From Candidatus Firestonebacteria bacterium RIFOXYD2_FULL_39_29 (GTDB lineage: Bacteria; Oederibacteriota; D2-FULL-39-29), in contig MFGV01000010.1 of NCBI GenBank assembly GCA_001778375.1, forward strand, positions 1 through 47,111: a DNA stretch of 47,111 nucleotides. Reading direction: 5' to 3'. Positions 41,818 to 47,111 of the stretch are shown here, piece after piece. Both the position numbers and the translations under genes were made by a program. Each line of letters starts with the position of its first letter. The first letter of the stretch is position 1. A model generated the notes under the pieces. The model saw only the letters and a program-made list of their open reading frames with translations, was not told the origin of the DNA and did not search any database.

Positions 41818-43221
41818 ATACGCCCCGTCTCGCTTAAACACCGCCTTTACTGTCCTAATAAGTATAACAACATCCAACCACAACGACCAGTTACTGACAT
41901 ACCAGACATCCAAACTCACGCGTTTCTTGTAATCCACTCCGCTTCTTCCGCTTACCTGCCATAATCCGGTAAGCCCGGGATAGACATCATAATAATATTC
42001 GCTATATTCACCATAATACTTGTCCAGCTCTTCCTGTAAAACAGGCCGAGGCCCGACCAGGCTCATCTGTCCCATAAAAATATTAAAAAGCTGGGGAATT
42101 TCATCCAGACTCGTCTTTCTAAGAAAACCGCCTATTTTCGTTATCCTTGGATCATTTACAATCTTGTAATTCTTTTCCCACTCCTTCCTCGCTGTCTCAT
42201 CTTTTTCCAGCAGTTCTTTAAGCCTCAAATCCGAATCAAAATACATCGTTCTAAATTTCAGACATTTAAATTTCTTCCCGTTATGTCCGATTCTTTCATG
42301 TCCATATATAGGATTGCCCCTGGAATTTACTCTGATTAGAATTGAAATCAGCAAAATAAACGGTAAAGCGATTGACATTATAAGCAAACTTAAGATTAAA
42401 TCAAATGTATTTTTGACAACTCTGTTAAATTCGCTTTTAAGTGTATTTCTGACATTTAAAAGTAAAACCTGGTTATCAAAAAAGAAATCCATATCACTCT
42501 GTAAAAACGGTATTCCAAACAGATCCGGGACAAAAGAAACTTTTTTAACTTTCTTTTGCAGCAGGTTTACCAAATGAACCATTTTTTCAGAGGCCATCCC
42601 CGGAATTGCGACTACAACCTCTATTCCTGGTGAAAGATAGCTGTCTATTTCTGATATTTTTCCCAGAACTTTTACATTATTTACAGCTGTCCCCTTTTTT
42701 TTCTCGTCGTCGTCAAGAAAGCCTATAACGTCATAGCCTATTGTTTTCTCTTTGCGTATTGATTTAAGAAAAAGTTCTCCGGTCAATCCCGCCCCGATTA
42801 TAATAATTTTTCTTTTCCCTATTCCCATACCAAAAGCTGCTCGTTTTCCCAGCAACCGTGCCATTGGAACTATCCAGAGAGAGTTCAGAAAAGTAAAAAT
42901 CAGAACAGTTCTGGAAACCTCATCACTTAATTTCCCTATAGATACAATAGAAAAACCGGCAAGAGAGGCCAGCAAAGAAGCTTTGCAGATCTGTCTTATT
43001 TCCTCCCAAAAAGGGTACTTTCTGGAGTATAACTGTTCAAACCAATAAAAAAACAGGAAAAGCAATGGCAGCCAGATAGGATTAACAAGAACAAAAGGCA
43101 GCGGTTCAGGAAAGGGAAATGTAATAAGTTTTGGTAATATACCCGTCCTAACCAGATAGGCTAATTGATAAGAGCATAAAACCGCAACCAGATCGATGAG
43201 TATCAAAATAAAGACAATCAT
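41815..43221 (-). CDS. Initiating sugar-phosphate transferase, WbaP/polyprenyl glycosylphosphotransferase family
   Basis: 468 residues. Four or five N-terminal hydrophobic helices (IVFILILIDLVAVLCSYQL onward), a CoA-binding/NAD-like middle domain (KRKIIIIGAGLTGELFLKSI, GYDVIGFLDDDEKKKG), then the catalytic C-terminal domain: a re-entrant helix about 275-300, FKCLKFRTMYFDSDLR, TKIGGFLRKTSLDEIPQLFN, GQMSLVGPRPVLQEEL and GLTGLWQVSGRSGVDYKKRV. WbaP moves galactose-1-P or glucose-1-P onto undecaprenyl phosphate to start repeat-unit assembly. It heads the glycan operon. The ATG has no ribosome site and lies 6 nt after TATAAT. It ends at a repeat block whose first base follows the stop. Confidence 0.92.
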   Translation of the reverse strand: MIVFILILIDLVAVLCSYQLAYLVRTGILPKLITFPFPEPLPFVLVNPIWLPLLFLFFYWFEQLYSRKYPFWEEIRQICKASLLASLAGFSIVSIGKLSDEVSRTVLIFTFLNSLWIVPMARLLGKRAAFGMGIGKRKIIIIGAGLTGELFLKSIRKEKTIGYDVIGFLDDDEKKKGTAVNNVKVLGKISEIDSYLSPGIEVVVAIPGMASEKMVHLVNLLQKKVKKVSFVPDLFGIPFLQSDMDFFFDNQVLLLNVRNTLKSEFNRVVKNTFDLILSLLIMSIALPFILLISILIRVNSRGNPIYGHERIGHNGKKFKCLKFRTMYFDSDLRLKELLEKDETARKEWEKNYKIVNDPRITKIGGFLRKTSLDEIPQLFNIFMGQMSLVGPRPVLQEELDKYYGEYSEYYYDVYPGLTGLWQVSGRSGVDYKKRVSLDVWYVSNWSLWLDVVILIRTVKAVFKRDGAY

Positions 43222-43227
43222 TGTACC

Positions 43228-43256
43228 ATTATAATTAGAAACCCATTGAAAATCAA
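43228..43256 (-). promoter_or_regulatory. Leaderless promoter of the glycan operon
   Basis: TTGATT (43251-43256), 17-nt spacer, TATAAT (43228-43233); the ATG at 43221 follows after 6 nt. No Shine-Dalgarno sequence is present. The spacing is identical to that at 25563-25591. Confidence 0.6.
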
Positions 43257-43279
43257 TGTTTTTTGTATAGAATTAACGG

Positions 43280-43666
43280 TTAATATATTATTATATCCGG
43301 AATCATTCGAAAATGCTTGATATTTTCAGTTACCAATACAAGACCATGAATATTGCAGGTAGCAGCAATTAATATATCAGCAAGTCCAAGAGAATTAATA
43401 ATATTTTTATCCCTTGCGTAATCAGCGGCTTTTTTTGCTATTTCAGAACTTATTTGAATCCTGCCAAAGAATGAAAGACTTTTTTCCAATGCTGCAATTT
43501 GATTTTCATTGTGTATTCCCCTGAAAAGCTCATATTCATTAATAACACTTATGTATATATACTCCGTTTCGTTTACTACCGCAGATAATTTATTGCTTCC
43601 TGCCTTTAATTGGTTTATCAAAACATCGGTATCAATAAGGTATTTTCTTTCTTTCCGTGTACTCAT
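43280..43666 (-). CDS. vapC: PIN-domain toxin, VapC family
   Basis: 128 residues. YLIDTDVLINQL holds acidic residues D12/D14, E44/E46 lie in INEYELFRG, D97 is in LGLADILIAA, and the C-terminal segment VTENIKHFRMI matches the end of PIN domains. VapC proteins are Mg-dependent RNases that cleave tRNA or rRNA when unopposed. GGGGG precedes ATG. Its partner is the CopG/RHH-type gene upstream, but the two are separated by 91 nt containing a repeat block instead of the usual overlap. Confidence 0.88.
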   Translation of the reverse strand: MSTRKERKYLIDTDVLINQLKAGSNKLSAVVNETEYIYISVINEYELFRGIHNENQIAALEKSLSFFGRIQISSEIAKKAADYARDKNIINSLGLADILIAATCNIHGLVLVTENIKHFRMIPDIIIY

Positions 43667-43723
43667 TTCTTATTCCCCCTGCCAATCAATTAAAAAAAAC
43701 CTATCTTTTCCGTTTTTCTTTCT

Positions 43724-43768
43724 TGCCAAGCCTCTGAGCCTCCGACCATCCACGCATCTATCTGCCTC
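43724..43768 (-). repeat. GAGGCTCAGAGGC/GGATGGTC block between antitoxin and toxin
   Basis: The minus strand reads GATAGATGCGTGGATGGTCG then GAGGCTCAGAGGCTTGGCAA. The words are shared with 10682-10731 and 36479-36562. It begins inside the 3' end of the antitoxin gene (NRGR-stop) and fills much of the gap to vapC. Confidence 0.65.
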
Positions 43769-44003
43769 TGTTCATCCCTTTATTTGATTCTTCACGGACA
43801 TTATCTATCCCGGTATCCGCAAACAGACCTTTCATATATTTTGTTGCCTCTTTTATATTTTTGGGACCGCTTTTGTATCTTCCTATAAGCTCATGCACAG
43901 CTTCTTTGATAATCCCGGACTGGGATTTTGACATAGCATGAGCCACAGCTTCAAGCTGTTTCTTTTCATCTTCATCGAAAGTAATTGTCAACCCTTTTCT
44001 CAT
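43758..44003 (-). CDS. Ribbon-helix-helix antitoxin of the VapBC module
   Basis: 81 residues. The N-terminal RHH fold is LTITFDEDEKKQLEAVAHAM then SKSQSGIIKEAVHELI. The C-terminal tail IKEATKYMKGLFADTGIDNV would wrap the VapC toxin. GGAGG precedes ATG. The protein ends SNKGMNRGR; those last residues overlap the repeat block, so the native C-terminus may have been altered. A palindromic operator and consensus promoter lie upstream, as expected for autoregulation by the toxin-antitoxin complex. Confidence 0.85.
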   Translation of the reverse strand: MRKGLTITFDEDEKKQLEAVAHAMSKSQSGIIKEAVHELIGRYKSGPKNIKEATKYMKGLFADTGIDNVREESNKGMNRGR

Positions 44004-44028
44004 ATACCCTCCATAATAGTACTTTCTT

Positions 44029-44062
44029 ATACTATTATAGTATATTATTATAGTAATGTCAA
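44029..44062 (-). promoter_or_regulatory. Consensus promoter and palindromic operator of the vapBC-like module
   Basis: TTGACA (44057-44062), 17-nt spacer, TATAAT (44034-44039). A perfect 15-bp palindrome ATACTATAATAGTAT (minus-strand reading, 44029-44043) covers the -10 box, with related ACTATAATA and TACTATTAT words on both sides, suggesting several binding sites for the RHH protein. Confidence 0.75.
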
Positions 44063-44090
44063 TATAGCATAGAATTACTAAGAAACACTC

Positions 44091-44112
44091 GTAGTTGCCT
44101 GATCAATCAGGC
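44091..44112. repeat. Single REP-like element
   Basis: GTAG followed by TTGCCTGATCAATCAGGC, a hairpin with CCTGAT/ATCAGG arms. The first 13 bases equal the right-hand end of the element at 2899-2984. It lies just after the GT4 stop and could also act as a weak terminator, though no U-tract follows. Confidence 0.6.
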
Positions 44113-44118
44113 TTTATC

Positions 44119-45222
44119 TTACAACCTTTTCAATGCTATATATTCCGATATTCTTTCCTTGAATTTTTCTTTGGAAAATTTTTCAGACTGTTTTATGATC
44201 TCTTTTTTATCAAATTTCATATTTCTACTTTTATTTATTGCCTTTATTAATTCCGTTTCTGTCTGGGGGAAGAAAAGCACCCCTGTTTTTCCGTCAATAA
44301 CTGTCTCTAAAGCCCCGCCTTTACTATAAGCAATTACAGGAGTGCCGCAAGCCATTGCTTCCACCGGTACTATACCAAAATCTTCTTCTCCGGGAAAAAC
44401 AAGGGCTTTACAGTTAATATAATTTTCTTTGATAATGTCATCTGTTTGCCAACCCAAAAACTCTACATTATTTTTTGCCATTCCCTTTAATCTATTTTCA
44501 TCCTGTCCGTTACCGACTATTTTCAGTTTATATCCAAGCTCATTAAACGCTTTTACCGCAATGTCAATCCTTTTGTAAGGCGCAAACGCAGAAACCACCA
44601 GATAAAACTCCTTATTTTTTTCGAATTTCGAAGTTAGAATTTCGGGTTTGTACTTATTAGTATCAACCGGAGGATATATCACAACAGAATCACGGGAATA
44701 CGTTCTTTTTATTCTGCCTGCAATAAAATCTGAGATTGCAATAAAATGGTCAACCCGCTTTGAGCTCTTTACATCCCACTTCCTTAAAAACGGCCTTATT
44801 ATTCTCATTACGACTCTGACCGGAAAACCTGCTTTACCCGTACCAAAATAATCATTATACACATCCCAGATATAACGCATCGGAGTATAGCAATAGCAAA
44901 TATGTACCGCATCTTTTCCCGGTTTCACACCCTTAGCAACACAATGACTGGAAGAAATTACAAGATTGTAGCCTTCCAGGTTAAACCGCTCAATTGCAAA
45001 AGGCATTAACGGAAGATAATACCTGTATTTAGTTTCAACAAAAGGCATTCGTTGGAGAAAAGAAGTAAATATTTTATGGCTTTCTATTGTTATTGAAACA
45101 GAACCTTTGATATGTATCAATGAAAATATATCAGCATCAGGATAAAGTTCACAAAGCGCCTCTAGAACCTTCTCCCCGCCCCGCATTCCTGTCAGCCAAT
45201 CATGTACAATTGCTATTTTCAT
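44119..45222 (-). CDS. Glycosyltransferase family 4
   Basis: 367 residues. The N-terminal domain is IAIVHDWLTGMRGGEKVLEA, with SSSHCVAKGVKPGKDAVHIC and CYCYTPMRYIWDVYNDYFG. The C-terminal Rossmann domain has VVSAFAPYKRIDIAVKAFNE, VEFLGWQTDDIIKENY, then FPGEEDFGIVPVEAMACGTP (E-x7-E motif) and AYSKGGALETVIDGKTGVLF. This is the usual WbaZ/mannosyltransferase-type GT4 of polysaccharide loci. AGAGG precedes ATG. Residues about 193-203 (PEILTSKFEKN) are encoded by repeat-like sequence between the two domains. The donor sugar cannot be fixed. Confidence 0.92.
   Translation of the reverse strand: MKIAIVHDWLTGMRGGEKVLEALCELYPDADIFSLIHIKGSVSITIESHKIFTSFLQRMPFVETKYRYYLPLMPFAIERFNLEGYNLVISSSHCVAKGVKPGKDAVHICYCYTPMRYIWDVYNDYFGTGKAGFPVRVVMRIIRPFLRKWDVKSSKRVDHFIAISDFIAGRIKRTYSRDSVVIYPPVDTNKYKPEILTSKFEKNKEFYLVVSAFAPYKRIDIAVKAFNELGYKLKIVGNGQDENRLKGMAKNNVEFLGWQTDDIIKENYINCKALVFPGEEDFGIVPVEAMACGTPVIAYSKGGALETVIDGKTGVLFFPQTETELIKAINKSRNMKFDKKEIIKQSEKFSKEKFKERISEYIALKRL
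44614..44648 (-). repeat. CGAAATTCTAA-type words inside the GT4 gene
   Basis: The minus strand reads GAAATTCTAACTTCGAAATT then CGAAAAAAATAAGG, in frame, between the two Rossmann domains. Related words occur at 10567-10590, 26731-26755 and 46917-46940. Confidence 0.45.
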
Positions 45223-45300
45223 TTAGATCCTCTTTTTCTTCCCCATTTAACTGCCTTTTCAAAATCCTCTATGCCCATTTCTGATCTTTCAATTTTTGCC
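45219..45300 (-). pseudogene. Possible C-terminal remnant or tiny ORF before the GT4 gene
   Basis: A frame reading AKIERSEMGIEDFEKAVKWG then RKRGSK ends in a TGA that overlaps the GT4 ATG, as a true upstream gene would. No ribosome site lies near its only ATG (45278). It may be the end of a gene cut off by the ATPase gene, which stops at 45302. No family recognised. Confidence 0.25.
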
Positions 45301-45301
45301 C

Positions 45302-46585
45302 TTATTTTTTTAGAATATATTTATTTACGCCTTCGTAACCTTCCTTCATCAAGTCCCCGGCTTTAAGATATGTTATCTTATATTTTACGCCGCCGGCTTC
45401 AGCTTCGACATCAACAGATTTATTTAAATTAATAACAAAAAGGTTGTCGCAATCTAAAGTTTTTGAAGCCCACACCAAGCCCTTTATTTCCCTTTCTTCC
45501 GCAGTCTTATTGCTTAAGTCATAGCATACCTGAATCAATGCAACTACTTTATTCGCTTTCTTTAAAACAAAATCTACTTCATGCTTGTTTTCACTTTTCC
45601 AAAAGAAAACCTCAAACATGCTCTCGTATTCACATCTTTTAAAATATGAAGCAATTGTATTTTCCAGGAGTTTCCCGGAATCGCGACTGATTGAGAATCC
45701 TTTTGCCGCAATAAAACCGTTATCAAAAGAGTATATTTTTTTGTTTGACTGAATTTGTTCCTTCACCTTAAAAGAATATTTTGGAAGAGTAAACAGGATA
45801 AGAGCTTCCTCAAGATAGTCAATATATCTTGCTATAGTATTTTTGCTTTTTATTTCCAGAGTTTTAGCGATATTTCGCGAAGAATACTCTGACGACACAT
45901 TCGAGAGCAGATAATATGTCAGTTCTTCTATAGTTTTTGAGTAGCGAATTTTAAATCTTTTAATAATATCCTTATAAATTATTGACTCAAGCAGAGTCCC
46001 CAGATAATTTTTTAAATCTAATCCTGACAAAACCGGTTCAGGGTATCCGCCTTTATGTAAGAATTGATCCAAATATTCTTGTGTTTCTGCCTCAGTAAAG
46101 CTCCGGCCATTAATTATTTCCTTGAGGCCAAAGGGAAAAACAAAAACAGAATTATATCTTCCTGTCAGATGAGTGGCTAATTCCGTACCGAGAAGATTGG
46201 CATTACTTCCCGTCAAGACTATTTTATAATTCCGCCGTTGAAGTTTATTGACAAACAGTTCCCAATTCGGCAAATTTTGAATTTCATCAAAAAACAATAT
46301 TTTAGGATCCGCATAAACACTTTTTATCGCTGTAATAATTTCATCATAATTTTCTATTTTAAACAAGCTTTCATCGTCAAAATTTGCGTAACCAAATTTG
46401 CCTTGTTTTAGAAGAGAATGCATGCAAAAATATGACTTTCCTGCCCTTCTTGGACCAATTACAACATTGATAAGCGAAGATTTGAAATCCAGGTTAACGC
46501 CATCCCTTTCAACGTAAACCTTATCCTTATAGGCTTCAAGCTCACTCTTTTGGTTTTGGATAATATCTTTTACCGTATTAGCCAT
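45302..46585 (-). CDS. AAA_14/DUF4143 ATP-binding protein
   Basis: About 427 residues from ATG 46585, chosen because AGGAG lies 4 nt upstream; the frame extends to 46618 but that region is the leader dyad. Walker A GPRRAGKSY (44-52), Walker B ILFFDEIQNLPNWE and a sensor-like VLTGSNANLLGTELATHLTG. The DUF4143 half follows: GGYPEPVLSG, YKDIIKRFKIR, SVSSEYSSRNIAKTLEIKS-like helix-turn-helix, LIFTLPKYSFK-type and FVLKKANKVVALIQVCYDL, including the D and Q-x-K-like nuclease-fold positions. These are widespread, mobile, poorly understood genes. Own consensus promoter and dyads upstream. The start of the message lies within the dyad. Confidence 0.85.
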   Translation of the reverse strand: MANTVKDIIQNQKSELEAYKDKVYVERDGVNLDFKSSLINVVIGPRRAGKSYFCMHSLLKQGKFGYANFDDESLFKIENYDEIITAIKSVYADPKILFFDEIQNLPNWELFVNKLQRRNYKIVLTGSNANLLGTELATHLTGRYNSVFVFPFGLKEIINGRSFTEAETQEYLDQFLHKGGYPEPVLSGLDLKNYLGTLLESIIYKDIIKRFKIRYSKTIEELTYYLLSNVSSEYSSRNIAKTLEIKSKNTIARYIDYLEEALILFTLPKYSFKVKEQIQSNKKIYSFDNGFIAAKGFSISRDSGKLLENTIASYFKRCEYESMFEVFFWKSENKHEVDFVLKKANKVVALIQVCYDLSNKTAEEREIKGLVWASKTLDCDNLFVINLNKSVDVEAEAGGVKYKITYLKAGDLMKEGYEGVNKYILKK

Positions 46586-46599
46586 AATACTCCTATTTT

Positions 46600-46761
46600 G
46601 GCTATTTGCAATAGCCATATTAAAGATTATAACCTAAGTTTAAGTAGTTGTCAATATGCAATATTCAGAATTATTTCTTTCATTGCAACATTTCTATTGG
46701 ACAAAACAAGGCAGGATTTTTCCGATTTTGGCTATTAGATTCATTCATAATAGCCAAAATC
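46600..46761 (-). promoter_or_regulatory. Consensus promoter with leader dyad and upstream matching dyad
   Basis: TTGACA (46649-46654), 17-nt spacer, TATAAT (46626-46631), both perfect. A dyad GGCTATT/AATAGCC (46600-46606, 46610-46616) sits at the expected start site. About 70 nt upstream, a larger dyad has 14-bp arms GATTTTGGCTATTA and its complement (46724-46737, 46748-46761; 10-nt loop). TTTTGGCTATT occurs in both, suggesting one protein binds both sites, or that these are ends of a small mobile element. Confidence 0.65.
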
Positions 46762-47099
46762 CGAATTTCAAAATAACTCATATTACATCTTGTGTTTTCT
46801 TAGGCGGATTTTGCAAAGATTTATGGTATATATTAAAGCTTTGATCAACTGCCTTTACCGACCTCTGTCCTCCGACTTTTTCAGACCTCAGTCTTTTCCA
46901 TCTCCCGCTAAGCAGACGAATTTCAGATTTCGAATTTGATCTTTCCGCCCTCAGGCTCGCCCCCATCCCTTTCTGTTGTTATTTATTGCTTATCACGATA
47001 TGAAAACGATTTGGTTTAAATTATTAGTAATTCAGACTGTGTCGCAATTAAATTACTAACATGATATAATATGGCATATTCACTCCAAAGGAGCAAGCC
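46762..47099. other. Intergenic stretch with repeats; no gene seen
   Basis: Holds short words of another repeat family (GACCTCTGTCCTCCGAC then TTTTTCAGACCTCAGTC, 46859-46893) and a GATTTCGAATTTGATC word near 46925. The right part (47015-47060) has TTAGTAATT and AATTACTAA arms around a CAGACTGTGTCGC centre. No ORF above about 60 codons looks coding here. Confidence 0.5.
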
Positions 47100-47111
47100 A
47101 TGTATCGCACT
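47065..47111 (+). CDS. First codons of a plus-strand gene (truncated by window end)
   Basis: ATG at 47100-47102 follows AAAGGAG (47088-47094) with 5 nt spacing, and TATAAT stands at 47065-47070; a -35 box is weak. Only MYRT is visible, so no product can be named. It is the only gene-like signal on the plus strand of this window. The inverted TTAGTAATT/AATTACTAA pair upstream would suit the end of an insertion sequence. Confidence 0.35.

Overview
This window is an AT-rich chromosomal segment in which almost every gene lies on the minus strand. The organism is diderm (Gram-negative). It encodes a TolC-type outer-membrane channel, a PorV/UPF0164-like beta-barrel, four heptosyltransferase-like GT9 enzymes, a heptose-bisphosphate phosphatase and an initiating sugar-phosphate transferase. 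Secreted FlgD-Ig, beta-propeller and beta-helix proteins, PorV, YfhO and odd intergenic repeats together suggest an uncultivated lineage of the Elusimicrobiota/Omnitrophota/Firestonebacteria/Goldbacteria kind. That placement is inference only. No rRNA, complete tRNA or CRISPR array was seen.

Layout, left to right: (1) 1-5.6 kb: an edge-truncated secreted beta-helix protein, a small frameshifted ORF, a frameshifted GH4 glycosidase and a large secreted beta-propeller protein. (2) 5.6-10.5 kb: fused AraC/KaiC remnants, a giant PilX-like pilus protein, and orphan tadC-tadB. (3) 10.7-18.1 kb: a complete tetR-tolC-hlyD-ATPase-ATPase-permease-permease ABC-2 efflux operon with a consensus promoter and a TetR-type operator. 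(4) 18.1-25.6 kb: an eight-gene, mostly overlapping operon for a heptose-containing LPS core (GT2, GT9, GT2-GT9 fusion, WaaE-like, deacetylase, GmhB, GT9, GT9). (5) 25.8-28.7 kb: a PorV-like barrel and a secreted FlgD-Ig protein. (6) 28.8-43.2 kb: an eleven-gene glycan operon from a WbaP-like initiating transferase through CDP-glucose 4,6-dehydratase, RfbH/E1, a NeuB-cupin enzyme, a ThDP enzyme, a C-methyltransferase, an SDR, a radical SAM enzyme and a GT2 to YfhO. (7) 43.3-47.1 kb: a VapBC-like module, a GT4, a DUF4143 ATPase and the first codons of a plus-strand gene.

The glycan operon reads as a pathway for a branched 3,6-dideoxyhexose. RfbG and RfbH make CDP-3,6-dideoxy-4-ketohexose. A YerE-like ThDP enzyme could then add a two-carbon unit from pyruvate, and an SDR could reduce the product, as in yersiniose biosynthesis. 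The NeuB-cupin, C-methyltransferase and radical SAM enzymes would extend this.

The most unusual signal is a set of short, imperfect, language-like repeat families. They form inverted-arm/core/inverted-arm blocks between genes, often begin exactly at stop codons, and also appear in frame inside proteins: twice in the ThDP enzyme, at both ends of RfbG, and probably in the GT4. Three operons or genes also have a near-consensus promoter whose -10 box ends 5-6 nt before the ATG, which implies leaderless mRNAs.
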